A stretch of DNA of 64,000 nt. It comes from Thalassospira sp. MCCC 1A01148 (GTDB lineage: Bacteria > Pseudomonadota > Alphaproteobacteria > Rhodospirillales > Thalassospiraceae). The stretch spans positions 248,001-312,000 of the forward strand of contig NZ_LPVZ01000012.1 in NCBI RefSeq assembly GCF_001613795.1. Reading direction: 5' to 3'. The notes under the pieces were generated by a model, which made no database searches, had not been told where the DNA came from, and saw nothing but the letters and a program-made list of their open reading frames with translations. The position numbers and the translations under genes are program-made. Below are positions 28,735 to 38,144 of the stretch, one piece after another (position 1 is the stretch's first letter; each line of letters begins with the position of its first letter).

Positions 28735-29855
28735 TGACAGCCCCCGCGTTTAGCGAAGACGACCGGCATTTCATGCGGGTCGCATTGAGCCTGTCAAAAC
28801 GCGGTTTGGGAAATGTCTGGCCGAACCCGTCGGTTGGCTGTGTCCTTGTTTCTTCCGATGGGATCATCGTCGGGCGCGGTCACACGCAACCTGGCGGTCG
28901 CCCGCATGCCGAACGGGTTGCCCTTGATATCGCCGGTGATCGGGCCCGTGGGGCCACCGCCTATGTCACCCTTGAACCCTGCAGCCATGTTGGCAAAACG
29001 CTGCCCTGTGCAACCGGTCTTATCGAAGCAGGGGTGTCGCGCGTTGTGAGCGCACTGACTGATCCTGATCCGCGTGTATCGGGCAGGGGGCACAAAATGC
29101 TGCGTGATGCGGGTATTCAGGTTGATGTCGGGCTTTATACCGACGAGGCCCGCCATGTGAATGAAGGATTCCTGTCCAAGGCTGAGCGTTCCCGTCCGTT
29201 TGTCACCCTTAAACTGGCATCAACGCTTGATGCGCGATCCGCTACCGCGAATGGTGAAAGCCAGTGGATTACCGGCCCGGCGGCACGCGAAGCTGGCCAT
29301 GTTTTGCGTGCCAACCATGATGCCATTCTGGTTGGGGCCAAAACCGTTATTGCTGATGATCCGAGTTTGACCTGTCGCCTTGCCGGGCGAGAGTATCAAT
29401 CCCCGGTGCGTGTCATTCTGGACCGGACAGGCGACGTGCCGGTTGCAGCAAATCTTGTTCAGACAGCAATTGACGTGCCGACATGGTTGGTGACGACAGA
29501 GCAGAATTTCGCCGAACTATCGGAAAAATTTGCAAAAACTTCGCTAAAAGTGATTGCTGCGGGATGCGCAGACGATCATCTGGACCTACATGACGTCATG
29601 CGCAAGTTGGCAGACAAAGGTCTGACACGTGTTCTTGTTGAAAGCGGCGGCAACCTTGCTGCTGGTTTGATCAGGGCCGGTCTTGTTGACCGCATTATTC
29701 ATTTCGTCGCGCCATCTTTGATCGGTGGCGATGGCAAGGCGATGATTGCGGAACTTGGCCTGAACAAGCTTGCTGAGGCACCGCATTTCGAACGCACTTC
29801 GACTCAGAAGATGGGTCAGGATATTGCGGTAACTTACGATAAAATAACGGAATAA
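28734..29855 (+). CDS. ribD: Bifunctional pyrimidine deaminase / reductase RibD
   Basis: Catalyses the second and third riboflavin steps: deamination of the pyrimidine intermediate and NADPH reduction of its ribose. 373 residues. The deaminase domain (about 10-150) has the zinc ligands HAE (58-60) and PCSHVGKTLPC (Cys83, Cys92). The reductase domain (about 155-370) has LKLASTLDARSATANGESQWI and VESGGNLAAGLI. Starts within the nrdR stop; four nt separate its stop from ribE. Confidence 0.95.
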   Translation: MTAPAFSEDDRHFMRVALSLSKRGLGNVWPNPSVGCVLVSSDGIIVGRGHTQPGGRPHAERVALDIAGDRARGATAYVTLEPCSHVGKTLPCATGLIEAGVSRVVSALTDPDPRVSGRGHKMLRDAGIQVDVGLYTDEARHVNEGFLSKAERSRPFVTLKLASTLDARSATANGESQWITGPAAREAGHVLRANHDAILVGAKTVIADDPSLTCRLAGREYQSPVRVILDRTGDVPVAANLVQTAIDVPTWLVTTEQNFAELSEKFAKTSLKVIAAGCADDHLDLHDVMRKLADKGLTRVLVESGGNLAAGLIRAGLVDRIIHFVAPSLIGGDGKAMIAELGLNKLAEAPHFERTSTQKMGQDIAVTYDKITE

Positions 29856-29859
29856 ATGA

Positions 29860-30447
29860 ATGTTTACTGGCATCATCACCGACATCGCAACGGTTCGTGC
29901 AATTAAGAAGACAGGCGACACCAGATTCGAGTTTACGACATCCTTTGATACGTCGAAGATTGTTCTGGGGGCGTCAATCGCATGCAACGGTGCCTGCATG
30001 ACCGTGGTTGAAACAGGCGATGACTGGTTTGCGATCGAAGCGTCGGCAGAAAGCCTGTCACGCACGACGCTTGGTGATCTTTCTGTCGGGTCCAAGGTCA
30101 ATCTTGAGCAAGCAACCCGCGTGGGTGATGAGCTGGGTGGGCATATCGTCTCGGGACATGTCGATGGTGTCGCTATACTGACCAAACGCGTGCCCGAGGG
30201 GGACTCTTTGCGCCTGACATTCGAAGTGCCGGATGAATTCGCGAAATATATCGCATCCAAAGGATCGGTCACGCTTGAAGGTGTCTCATTGACCGTCAAT
30301 GAGGTTGACGGGAACACGTTTGGTATCAATCTGATACCTCATACCCAAACCGAAACCACATTGGGTTCGAAACAGCCGGGCGACCGGATCAACTTCGAAA
30401 TCGACATGCTGGCACGCTATGTCGCGCGTATGCTGGGCAAGGATTGA
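29860..30447 (+). CDS. ribE: Riboflavin synthase, alpha subunit
   Basis: Dismutates two 6,7-dimethyl-8-ribityllumazines into riboflavin. 195 residues with two internal lumazine-binding repeats, the first starting MFTGIITDIATV and the second GGHIVSGHVDGVA (about residue 95). ACNGACMTVVE and VTLEGVSLTVNEVDG mark the equivalent positions of the two repeats. It sits between ribD and ribBA with gaps of four and six nt, in a rib operon ending with nusB-thiL. Confidence 0.95.
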   Translation: MFTGIITDIATVRAIKKTGDTRFEFTTSFDTSKIVLGASIACNGACMTVVETGDDWFAIEASAESLSRTTLGDLSVGSKVNLEQATRVGDELGGHIVSGHVDGVAILTKRVPEGDSLRLTFEVPDEFAKYIASKGSVTLEGVSLTVNEVDGNTFGINLIPHTQTETTLGSKQPGDRINFEIDMLARYVARMLGKD

Positions 30448-30453
30448 TAAATA

Positions 30454-31608
30454 ATGCCGCACAATTACCTTTCGCCGATCGAAGATGTCATTGAAGAAGC
30501 CCGCAATGGTCGGATGTTTATTCTGGTTGATGACGAGGACCGCGAAAACGAGGGCGATCTGGTCATTCCGGGCCAGATGGCAACCCCGGATGCGATCAAT
30601 TTCATGGCGACCCATGGCCGCGGCCTGATTTGCCTGACGCTTGAGTCCGAGCGCTGCGACGAACTTGGTCTGACAATGATGAGCGCCCATAACGGCACCC
30701 GCCATGAAACGGCCTTTACCGTCTCGATCGAAGCCAAGACCGGCGTTACCACCGGGATTTCGGCGCCGGATCGTGCGCGCACGGTGGCGGTTGCGATTGA
30801 TCCCAATGCCGGACGCCACGACATCGTAACACCGGGTCATGTCTTTCCGCTGCGTGCCCGTCCGGGCGGGGTGCTTGTCCGTGCCGGCCACACCGAAGCA
30901 TCGGTGGATATCGCACGTCTTGCCGGATTGAACCCGTCTGGCGTTATTTGCGAGATCATGAGTGATTCGGGTGAAATGGCGCGCCTGCCGGAGCTCGTTG
31001 AATTTGCCAAGAAGCATGATCTTAAAATCGCGCAGATTGCCGATTTGATCCGCTATCGTCGCAAGCATGAAAAGGTCGTCCAGCGTAAAGCGACAACGAA
31101 GATCAAAAGTGTGAATGGTGGCCAGTTTGACATGCATCTTTATGTCAACAACGTCACGTATGCAGAACATATCGCGCTGGTCAAAGGCGATATTTCCGAT
31201 GACGCACCTGTGCTGACGCGGGTGCATGCACTGAATGTCATCGAAGATGTTCTGGGTGATACTCAAACCGAACATCAGGGGCAGCTTGCGGCTGCCATGC
31301 GCCAGATTGGCGAGGAGGGCCGTGGCGTCGTCGTTCTTATTCGCGAACCCCGGCCCAATACCCTGTCATCGTCAATTGCCAAACTGATTGAACTGAATGG
31401 CGGCGATGGCGATGCCCTGCGTCAGGAACTGGCAGACGAGAACGGCGATGGCGATTTGCGTGATTACGGCGTCGGTGCGCAAATCTTGCATGATCTTGGC
31501 ATTCGCGACATGATTCTGCTTTCAAATACCAAACGCCACATTGTAGGACTTGACGGCTTCGGTCTAAATCTGGTTGATCAGCGTCCGCTTGTCGTCTCGG
31601 AGGAATAA
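30454..31608 (+). CDS. ribBA: 3,4-dihydroxy-2-butanone-4-phosphate synthase with degenerate RibA-like domain
   Basis: 384 residues. The N-terminal RibB half (about 1-205) is complete: VDDEDRENEGDLVIPG, GLICLTLESERCDELG, RAGHTEASVDIARLAGL. It makes the four-carbon unit of riboflavin from ribulose 5-phosphate. The C-terminal half resembles GTP cyclohydrolase II but lacks its three zinc cysteines: where the family has HSEC and RCDCG, this protein reads VHALN and QTEHQGQL. The second half therefore should not cyclise GTP, as in the RibBX-type hybrids described in other alphaproteobacteria, and a separate ribA is expected elsewhere. Confidence 0.9.
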   Translation: MPHNYLSPIEDVIEEARNGRMFILVDDEDRENEGDLVIPGQMATPDAINFMATHGRGLICLTLESERCDELGLTMMSAHNGTRHETAFTVSIEAKTGVTTGISAPDRARTVAVAIDPNAGRHDIVTPGHVFPLRARPGGVLVRAGHTEASVDIARLAGLNPSGVICEIMSDSGEMARLPELVEFAKKHDLKIAQIADLIRYRRKHEKVVQRKATTKIKSVNGGQFDMHLYVNNVTYAEHIALVKGDISDDAPVLTRVHALNVIEDVLGDTQTEHQGQLAAAMRQIGEEGRGVVVLIREPRPNTLSSSIAKLIELNGGDGDALRQELADENGDGDLRDYGVGAQILHDLGIRDMILLSNTKRHIVGLDGFGLNLVDQRPLVVSEE

Positions 31609-31612
31609 AATC

Positions 31613-32077
31613 ATGAGCAACGCCCCCCACATTCTGATTGTGGATGCGCCTTATTACACACATATCGTCGAGGACCTTGTTAAAGGGGCCGCATCGACGC
31701 TTGAAGCTGGTGGCGCAACGTGGGACCGCATTTCGGTTTCGGGTGCGTTTGAGGTGCCAATCACCATCCGGTATGCTGTACAGTCGATGGAAGAGCTGGC
31801 AACCGGTCCGCGCTATGATGGTTATCTTGCGTTGGGCTGCGTAATTCGCGGCGAAACCACGCACTATGATCACATTTGCGAAGAAGCCAATCGGGCGCTG
31901 ATGCAGCTTTGCCTTGAATATAAACTGGCGATCGGCAATGGCATCCTGACCGTCGAGAATGAAGCACAGGCACTTGCACGCGCCAAAGCTGACGAAAAGA
32001 ACAAGGGTGGCGAGGCTGCCAAGGCTGTTCTGCGTCAGATTGAAGTTCAAAACCATTTTGGAATACATCACAAGTAA
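31613..32077 (+). CDS. ribH: 6,7-dimethyl-8-ribityllumazine synthase
   Basis: Joins the pyrimidine and butanone phosphate to the lumazine, the substrate of RibE. 154 residues from ATG 31613, four nt after the ribBA stop; the in-frame upstream start overlaps ribBA. Motifs: SGAFEVPITIRYAV and LGCVIRGETTHYDHICEEA with the catalytic His, and the C-terminal NKGGEAAKAVL. The TAA overlaps the nusB ATG. Confidence 0.95.
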   Translation: MSNAPHILIVDAPYYTHIVEDLVKGAASTLEAGGATWDRISVSGAFEVPITIRYAVQSMEELATGPRYDGYLALGCVIRGETTHYDHICEEANRALMQLCLEYKLAIGNGILTVENEAQALARAKADEKNKGGEAAKAVLRQIEVQNHFGIHHK

Positions 32078-32574
32078 TGACCGATAAACCAAAGGCATCA
32101 GCCGCACAGCGGCGCAGCGCGGCGCGTTTTGCCGCTATTCAGGCGCTTTATCAGGCAGAGCTGTCGCAACTGTCAGCTGCTGATATTGTGCGCGAATATT
32201 CCGATTTCCGCCTTGATGGGACGGGTGGTCGCGATATCGAAGTCCCCAACGAAGACCTGATTGATCCGGATCGCGGTTTCTTTGCCGATCTGGTGCAAGG
32301 TGTTGCCGCGCGGATGGTTGATATTGACGCGATGATTAATGGTGCCCTTGAAAAAGGCTGGACCACGCAGCGTCTTGAAACGGTTCTGCGCAGCATTTTG
32401 CGTGCGGGCACTTATGAGCTGATCGCGCGCGAAGACGTGCCGATGCGGGTCGTGATTACGGAATATGTCGATGCGGCACATTCGTTCTTTGATGAGAACG
32501 AACCAAAGTTGGTCAATGCCGTACTTGACCGGATCGGGAAGACCCTGCGTCCCGGTGAAGCCGGACAACATTGA
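32077..32574 (+). CDS. nusB: Transcription antitermination factor NusB
   Basis: RNA-binding factor that with NusE/S10 binds boxA in rRNA leaders and promotes antitermination. 165 residues, all helical. The N-terminal SAAQRRSAARFAAIQALYQAEL and C-terminal VITEYVDAAHSFFDENEPKLVNAVLDRI are the family signatures. It starts on the last base of ribH (TAATG), the usual ribH-nusB coupling, and is followed after one base by thiL. Confidence 0.95.
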   Translation: MTDKPKASAAQRRSAARFAAIQALYQAELSQLSAADIVREYSDFRLDGTGGRDIEVPNEDLIDPDRGFFADLVQGVAARMVDIDAMINGALEKGWTTQRLETVLRSILRAGTYELIAREDVPMRVVITEYVDAAHSFFDENEPKLVNAVLDRIGKTLRPGEAGQH

Positions 32575-32575
32575 T

Positions 32576-33550
32576 ATGGCAGCGCGATCCGGCGAATTTG
32601 AACTGATCGCGCGCCATTTTGCGCCCATCGCGCAAAGTGATCCAGCCGCATTGTCCTTGCAGGATGATGCGGCTGTGTTTTCTCCGCCTGCCGGGCATGA
32701 GGTTGTTGTGACAACTGATGCGCTGGTGGCGGACGTCCACTTCCGAAGCATTGATGATCCCGATCTGATCGCAAAGAAGGTTCTGCGCGTAAACCTGTCT
32801 GATTTGGCGGCAATGGGCGCCAAACCGGGCGGCGTGGTTCTGAGTGCGGGCTACAATCGTGACCTGTCCGATGAATGGGTCGAACAGTTTGCCAAGGGCT
32901 TTGGCCAAGACTGCAAATCGTTTGGCGTATCGCTTTGGGGTGGTGATACCGTTGTGACCCCGGGGCCGACATTTTTCAGCCTGACCGCATTTGGCTATGT
33001 CCCGGCGGGACGTGCGCTGCGACGTGATATGGCAAAGCCGGGGGATGTTCTGGCTGTGACCGGCACCCTGGGGGACGCGGCCTTGGGGCTGGCGGTTTTG
33101 AATGATGAATTCCCTGATCTGGACAAGGACTTGGCAGCGTATCTGCAAGACCGATACTTGTTGCCAAAGCCGCGTCTTGATGAAAGCGCGGTTTGTGCCG
33201 CGGCAAATATCCGCTTGGCAGCAATGGATGTCTCTGATGGATTGGCGGGTGATTGCCGCAAAATCTGTGCTGCGTCAAATGTCGGGCTTGTCATCAATCG
33301 CGATGCAATCCCGCTTTCTGATGCAGCAAAGAGCATCGTGGATGTTGATGAAAGCCAGTGGGAGCGCGTTCTTGCTGGTGGTGACGATTATGAGCTGCTG
33401 ATTGCCGGATCGCCGGACGATATTGCCGCACTTGGCGATATGGTAACCGTCATCGGTGGCGTGACCGACGAGGTCGGCACTGTGTCACTGGTCGGGGTAG
33501 ATGGCAAAATGGCCGAACTCGCAGATAGCGGGTTCGACCATTTTAAATAA
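32576..33550 (+). CDS. thiL: Thiamine-monophosphate kinase
   Basis: Phosphorylates thiamine monophosphate to the active pyrophosphate. 324 residues from ATG 32576. PurM-like fold: GEFELIARHFAP, ALSLQDDAAVF (Mg/ATP Asp pair), TTDALVADVHF, NLSDLAAMGAKPGG, AMDVSDGLAGDC and GGDDYELL. Last gene of the nrdR-rib-nusB-thiL run. A small hairpin (CGGCAA at 33551, TTGCCG at 33562) sits in the 29-nt gap to the convergent bamE-like gene but has no clear T-run. Confidence 0.95.
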   Translation: MAARSGEFELIARHFAPIAQSDPAALSLQDDAAVFSPPAGHEVVVTTDALVADVHFRSIDDPDLIAKKVLRVNLSDLAAMGAKPGGVVLSAGYNRDLSDEWVEQFAKGFGQDCKSFGVSLWGGDTVVTPGPTFFSLTAFGYVPAGRALRRDMAKPGDVLAVTGTLGDAALGLAVLNDEFPDLDKDLAAYLQDRYLLPKPRLDESAVCAAANIRLAAMDVSDGLAGDCRKICAASNVGLVINRDAIPLSDAAKSIVDVDESQWERVLAGGDDYELLIAGSPDDIAALGDMVTVIGGVTDEVGTVSLVGVDGKMAELADSGFDHFK

Positions 33551-33579
33551 CGGCAAGGATGTTGCCGGGTTCAACGGGC

Positions 33580-34029
33580 TTATTGCCCTTCGCTGAACCG
33601 GCCGAGGTTGCCAAACAGCTGTTGCAGAATCGTGATTTCACGACCGGCGGTCGGCGTCACACGGTCTGTCGGGATGACCGGTTTGCCGTCCTCAAGGTCA
33701 TATTCGCTGAGGATTTCGACGCGGTTGGCCGCATCAAAACTGATCAGGATAACCTTTTGTTTGACTGTTTCAGGTTCGAAGAAGGCGACGGTTTCGGTCA
33801 CGCTTGAGATGTAAAGCCAGACATTTTCGTCAAAGGCCGCAACCGAGGACGGCGAACCCAGAATGTTGGTGACATCACCCTTGGTCGATTCTCCGACAGA
33901 GATCTGTTCAAGCTGTTCTGGTTCCGGCGCGTTACCGCGGGTCGCAATTCTGGGGCTGCAGGCAGCGACAAAGGCAACGGCCAGTCCTGCCAGCATGATC
34001 AGGGGAATGCGGGTAGTTTTGTTATGCAT
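33580..34029 (-). CDS. bamE: OmlA/BamE-family outer-membrane lipoprotein
   Basis: 149-residue lipoprotein from ATG 34029 (AGGTGAGC upstream). The signal peptide ends in the lipobox AFVAAC, lipidated on the Cys at about residue 24, and there is no Asp at +2, so outer-membrane sorting is expected. The SmpA/OmlA domain follows: STKGDVTNILGSPSSVAAFDENVW and a C-terminal strand-rich part. BamE supports the BAM complex in outer-membrane protein assembly; OmlA-type proteins in alphaproteobacteria are usually placed with it. Convergent with thiL and divergent from the CBP3-like gene. Confidence 0.82.
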   Translation of the reverse strand: MHNKTTRIPLIMLAGLAVAFVAACSPRIATRGNAPEPEQLEQISVGESTKGDVTNILGSPSSVAAFDENVWLYISSVTETVAFFEPETVKQKVILISFDAANRVEILSEYDLEDGKPVIPTDRVTPTAGREITILQQLFGNLGRFSEGQ

Positions 34030-34194
34030 GAAGCTCACCTGAGCGACCCTCTTGTTGAAGCCAAACCGGAATTGCCTTGAGTTTCTGCGCGAGGCGCATG
34101 ATATTGCCGGGCAATGAATGGGGCAGACATGCCCCAATGAGATTTACGGCATTCTGCGTGCCATGACAGGAATGTCAACGAAGGAGTGTTACTG

Positions 34195-34746
34195 TTGTTT
34201 GGATGGCTAAAGAAAAAGGACCGCAAGCAAACTGCTGCGTTCGAACTTTACACGGCAATGGTAACCCAGGCGCGTCAGCCAGACTTTTATGCAAAGCTGG
34301 GTGTGCCCGATACGTTGGAAGGTCGTTTTGACCTTATCCTCGTTCATGCCTTCATTCTGTTTCGCCGTCTTAAGGCCGACGATGGCGACCGTGATCTTGC
34401 CCAGCACATATTTGATGTGATGTTTGCCGACCTTGACCAGAATATGCGCGAAATGGGGGTTGGAGATGTCGGCATCCTCAAACGGATCCGAAAAATGTCT
34501 GAATCCTATCATGGTCGCATTGTTGCCTATGAAGAGGGTGTTCAGTCAGGCGCAGCCGAGCTTGCCGCCGCTCTGAACCGCAACCTTTACGCTGATTGTG
34601 ATGCCAGTGACGCACAACTGATGGCGATGGTTGGTTATGTGCATGACGCACTGGCCAAGCTTGAAAATCAAACCATTTTGCAAATGCAGAACGGCGCGGT
34701 GCATTTCCCCGAAGTGCCCGATGTCGCCGTGTCTGAACCGCAATAG
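34195..34746 (+). CDS. Ubiquinol-cytochrome c chaperone family protein (CBP3-like)
   Basis: About 183 residues with the helical ubiquinol-cytochrome-c chaperone domain: YTAMVTQARQPDFYAKLGVPDT, GRFDLILVHAFILFRRLK, ALNRNLYAD. In mitochondria CBP3 assists cytochrome b/bc1 assembly; bacterial homologues are uncharacterised or linked to the same complex. AAGGAG at 34181 overlaps the first possible start (GTG 34186), so TTG 34195 is the better-spaced start. It shares a strand with the DUF177 gene 13 nt downstream, the usual pairing in alphaproteobacteria. Confidence 0.85.
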   Translation: MFGWLKKKDRKQTAAFELYTAMVTQARQPDFYAKLGVPDTLEGRFDLILVHAFILFRRLKADDGDRDLAQHIFDVMFADLDQNMREMGVGDVGILKRIRKMSESYHGRIVAYEEGVQSGAAELAAALNRNLYADCDASDAQLMAMVGYVHDALAKLENQTILQMQNGAVHFPEVPDVAVSEPQ

Positions 34747-34759
34747 AAAGAAAGACCTG

Positions 34760-35338
34760 ATGTCTGATAAATTTACTCCCGAGTTTTCCCGAATTGTCAA
34801 AACCGAAGAGATGGTCAGTGGCAAAGAGAAACTTGTCGTTGAAGCCAATGAAAAAGAGCGCGCCGCCCTTGCTGAACGGTTCGAGCTGGTGTCCATCAAT
34901 AGCCTTCGGGCCGAACTTGAAGTCAAGACAGCGTCAAATGGCGAAGTCACAGTACGTGGCCCGATGAGTGCCGAAATCGTCCAAAACTGTGTCGCGACCC
35001 TCGAGCCAGTGCCGGAAACGGTCGAGGATACGGTGGAAGTCCTGTTTTCCCCGCATGTGTCCGAAGATGACATGCCGTCAAACCCGGATGATCTTGAAAA
35101 CCTGTCCGAAGAAGAACTGATGGCGTTGCTCGAACAGCCAGAGCCGCTGGTAGATGGCAAGATTGATCTTGGTGAAGTGGTCGCACAGTTTCTGGCCGTT
35201 GCGATGGACCCGTATCCGCGCAAGGACGATGCCGAGTTGCCGGAATCGATCCAGTCCGAAGAAGAGGCTGACGCCGACAAACCTAATCCGTTTGCCCAGC
35301 TGGCAGGTCTTAAAGAGCAGCTTGAAAAGAAAAAATAG
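34760..35338 (+). CDS. DUF177 (YceD-like) protein
   Basis: 192 residues, acidic, from ATG 34760. DUF177 features: LVVEANEKERAALAERFELVSI near the N-terminus, VTVRGPMSAEIVQNCVATLEP in the middle, and IDLGEVVAQFLAVAMDPYPR, the conserved signature. It ends in a Lys-rich tail (GLKEQLEKKK). YceD proteins are linked to 23S rRNA/ribosome maturation in plants and bacteria. In many bacteria rpmF lies between this gene and plsX; I see no rpmF in the 256-nt gap here. Confidence 0.88.
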   Translation: MSDKFTPEFSRIVKTEEMVSGKEKLVVEANEKERAALAERFELVSINSLRAELEVKTASNGEVTVRGPMSAEIVQNCVATLEPVPETVEDTVEVLFSPHVSEDDMPSNPDDLENLSEEELMALLEQPEPLVDGKIDLGEVVAQFLAVAMDPYPRKDDAELPESIQSEEEADADKPNPFAQLAGLKEQLEKKK

Positions 35339-35381
35339 TGGTCATTGGGACCGGAACGTCTGATGATTAGGCGTGATGAAT

Positions 35382-35401
35382 ATGCCGGTATTTACCGGCA
35401 T
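35382..35401. terminator. Possible terminator hairpin between the DUF177 gene and plsX
   Basis: ATGCCGGTA (35382-35390), TT, TACCGGCAT (35393-35401), followed by TTCACTTTT. The stem is strong but the T-run is interrupted. Confidence 0.45.
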
Positions 35402-35594
35402 TTCACTTTTGAACGGCATTATGACTGTGTTTCAGCTGTTGTACTGTTGGTCGCCTGACTCGGCTTTACCTTGTATCTGGTGGAGAATTCCGGTAATTAC
35501 GGGCGTTCCGGCCTATGGATGACGGGCTTGTCCCAATTGGCTTGTCTGCCGGGTATCCGGTTCAGAGATTTTAGAACAACCATAAGAGAATACG

Positions 35595-36674
35595 TTGCCT
35601 GAACAGGTTTGCATATCACTTGACGCGATGGGAGGAGACCACGCGCCTGAGATGGTTTTGGCTGGTGCCGAAATTGCGCTCAAGCGGCTGCCCCATCTCA
35701 AGTTTCTGATGTTTGGTGATGAAGCGCGGCTCAAACCGCTGCTGGCCAAGTATCCAACGCTGGAGGCTGTCAGCGAAATCCGCCATGCGTCCCAGGAAGT
35801 GTCGATGGAAGACAAACCTTCCGTCGCGCTACGCCAGCGCCGGGATTCCAGCATGCGTCTTGCCATCAATGCTGTGAAAGAGGGAGACGCACAAGGTGTG
35901 ATCTCTGCCGGGAATACCGGTGCATTGATGGCCATGGCCAAGTTTGTCCTTAAGACCGTTCGCGGGATCGACCGCCCGGCAATTGCGACTTATATGCCAA
36001 CGCAGCGTGGCGAAACAGTCATGCTTGATCTTGGCGCGAATATCGAATGCGACGAGCACAACCTTGTGCAGTTTGCCCTGATGGGCGAGGTATTTACCCG
36101 CATTCTGTTCGGTCTTGAAAAACCGTCTGTCGGGTTGCTCAATGTTGGTATCGAAGAGCTCAAGGGCAATGAATCGGTCAAGAAAGCCGCAGCAATCCTG
36201 CGCGAAATTGATCTGCCGATCCGATTTGAGGGGTTTGTCGAGGGGGATGACCTTGCCAAGGGGACCGTTGATGTCATTGTGACCGACGGTTTTACCGGCA
36301 ACGTCGCACTGAAAACCGCGGAAGGCACTGCGCGCCTGCTGGTGCATTTCCTGCGTGAAACCTTCAAAAGTTCTTTCTTTGCCAAGATCGGTTATCTTCT
36401 TGCCCGTCGCTCGTTGCAGCGTTTCCGTGACCGGATGGATCCGCGCCGTTACAACGGCGCGATGTTGCTTGGGCTGAACGGTATTGCGGTCAAAAGCCAT
36501 GGGGGCACCGACGCACTCGGGTTCTCCAATGCCATCGGGGTTTGTCACGACCTGATCGTCAATAACCTCAATGACAGCATCAAGCATGAACTTTCCGTAT
36601 TTGAAGAGGCCATGAGCGGCCTTGAAGATGCGGAGCAAGAAGATGTTGCCGTTCCTGTTGGTCAAACCAACTGA
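35595..36674 (+). CDS. plsX: Phosphate acyltransferase PlsX
   Basis: Converts acyl-ACP to acyl-phosphate, feeding PlsY in phospholipid synthesis. 359 residues. The start is TTG 35595 (AAGAGAA upstream): the conserved N-terminus ISLDAMGGDHAPEMV begins a few residues later, so no ATG would keep it intact. SAGNTGALMAMAKF, TDGFTGNVALKTAEGTARL and GIAVKSHGGTDALGFSNAI are family marks. Next is fabH after 40 nt, the standard plsX-fabH-ihfA-merR order. Confidence 0.94.
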   Translation: MPEQVCISLDAMGGDHAPEMVLAGAEIALKRLPHLKFLMFGDEARLKPLLAKYPTLEAVSEIRHASQEVSMEDKPSVALRQRRDSSMRLAINAVKEGDAQGVISAGNTGALMAMAKFVLKTVRGIDRPAIATYMPTQRGETVMLDLGANIECDEHNLVQFALMGEVFTRILFGLEKPSVGLLNVGIEELKGNESVKKAAAILREIDLPIRFEGFVEGDDLAKGTVDVIVTDGFTGNVALKTAEGTARLLVHFLRETFKSSFFAKIGYLLARRSLQRFRDRMDPRRYNGAMLLGLNGIAVKSHGGTDALGFSNAIGVCHDLIVNNLNDSIKHELSVFEEAMSGLEDAEQEDVAVPVGQTN

Positions 36675-36714
36675 TTAACCCACCAGAAAACAGAAAGCCG
36701 GCGGTTCCCATATC

Positions 36715-37686
36715 ATGACAATTCGTTCTCGCATTATTGGTTGCGGTTCATATCTACCTGCAAACGTTGTAACCAATGATGATCTGGCCAAGCGCGTCGA
36801 CACGTCAGATGAATGGATCGTTGCGCGGACCGGTATCCGTCAGCGCCATATTGCTGCCGAGGGGGAAACTACCAGCGATCTGGCCTTTGCCGCAGCGAAC
36901 AAGGCGATGGAGCATGCCGGTGTCACGTCAGAAGACATCGACCTGATCATCGTGGCAACCGCAACGCCCGACAATACGTTTCCCGCAACCGCTACCAAGG
37001 TGCAAAACCGCCTTGGGGTCAAAGGTTTTGCCTTTGATGTACAGGCCGTGTGTTCCGGTTTTATTTACGCGCTGACGACCGCGGATATGTATATCCGCAA
37101 CGGTCAGGCCAAAACTGCCCTTGTCATCGGTGCAGAGACCTTTTCGCGTATTCTTGACTGGGAAGACCGCCGGACTTGTGTGCTGTTTGGTGACGGTGCC
37201 GGTGCGGTTGTTGTTCAGGGCGTTGAAGGCAAAGGCACGATGGAAGATGTCGGCATTCTTGCCAATCGCCTGCATTCCGATGGCAGCAAATACGAACTTC
37301 TGTATGTCGATGGTGGGCCGTCTGCCACGCAAACGGTAGGTCATCTTCGCATGGAAGGTCAGGAAGTCTTCCGCCATGCCGTGACCAACCTCGCCAGTGT
37401 GATCCGCGAGGTTCTGGCCGACACGGGGCTTGAGCCAAATGACATTGATTGGCTTGTGCCGCATCAGGCCAACCAGCGTATCCTTGACAGCACCGCGCGC
37501 AAGTTTGGTATTTCCAAAGACAAGGTGGTCGTGACGGTCGATCGTCATGCCAATACGTCTGCGGCATCAATTCCGTTGGCACTGGCTGAAGCGGTTCATG
37601 ACGGACGCGTTAAGCGCGGTGATATCGTCGTGCTTGAAGCCATGGGCGGCGGGTTCACATGGGGTGCATCGCTGGTGCGCTGGTAA
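36715..37686 (+). CDS. fabH: Beta-ketoacyl-ACP synthase III
   Basis: Starts fatty-acid synthesis by condensing acetyl-CoA with malonyl-ACP. 323 residues. The catalytic triad is complete: Cys113 ([13 protein letters not shown]), His249 ([10 protein letters not shown]) and Asn279 ([14 protein letters not shown]). The ATG follows a purine-rich stretch. Gap to ihfA is 156 nt and includes a near-palindrome at 37723. Confidence 0.96.
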   Translation: MTIRSRIIGCGSYLPANVVTNDDLAKRVDTSDEWIVARTGIRQRHIAAEGETTSDLAFAAANKAMEHAGVTSEDIDLIIVATATPDNTFPATATKVQNRLGVKGFAFDVQAVCSGFIYALTTADMYIRNGQAKTALVIGAETFSRILDWEDRRTCVLFGDGAGAVVVQGVEGKGTMEDVGILANRLHSDGSKYELLYVDGGPSATQTVGHLRMEGQEVFRHAVTNLASVIREVLADTGLEPNDIDWLVPHQANQRILDSTARKFGISKDKVVVTVDRHANTSAASIPLALAEAVHDGRVKRGDIVVLEAMGGGFTWGASLVRW

Positions 37687-37722
37687 GCACGCACGTACTT
37701 GCGCGGAATGGCTCAAAAACAC

Positions 37723-37742
37723 GTGAAATTCTTAATTTTCAC
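37723..37742. repeat. Near-palindrome upstream of ihfA
   Basis: GTGAAATTCTTAATTTTCAC, with seven of eight arm bases paired, about 100 nt before the ihfA start. A possible operator; no regulator is assigned. Confidence 0.3.
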
Positions 37743-37842
37743 AACATTCCGTCAAAAAGCAGTGTATCCTGTTGATATTGACTGATTTCGCTACCAGATA
37801 TAGCCTTGTAAATTAAGTCCCGTAATTAGGAGGCGGCCTGTC

Positions 37843-38133
37843 ATGTCGGAAACAACGATTACCCGTGCGGATCTCGCTGAAGCCGTTTACCAAGAAGTAG
37901 GTCTGTCGCGGAACGAGTCCGCCCAGCTGCTGGAAACTGTTCTTGATGAAATTTCGTCTGCCTTGATCAAGGATGAAGTCGTGAAAATTTCCTCGTTCGG
38001 AAGTTTCTCGGTTCGTCAGAAAGGACAACGCATCGGTCGGAACCCGAAAACGGGTGAGGAAGTGCCGATCCTTCCGCGTAAGGTGCTTGTCTTCCGACCG
38101 TCACAGGTCCTGAAAGCCCGCATTAACGCTTAA
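37843..38133 (+). CDS. ihfA: Integration host factor subunit alpha
   Basis: DNA-bending protein, partner of IhfB, shaping promoters and recombination complexes. 96 residues with the HU/IHF fold: [20 protein letters not shown], the beta-arm stretch [20 protein letters not shown] containing the intercalating Pro region, and [17 protein letters not shown] follows TTAGGAGG. MerR-family gene 11 nt downstream, as in E. coli and other proteobacteria (pheT-ihfA-merR style order). Confidence 0.94.
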   Translation: MSETTITRADLAEAVYQEVGLSRNESAQLLETVLDEISSALIKDEVVKISSFGSFSVRQKGQRIGRNPKTGEEVPILPRKVLVFRPSQVLKARINA

Positions 38134-38144
38134 GAAAAAGACTC

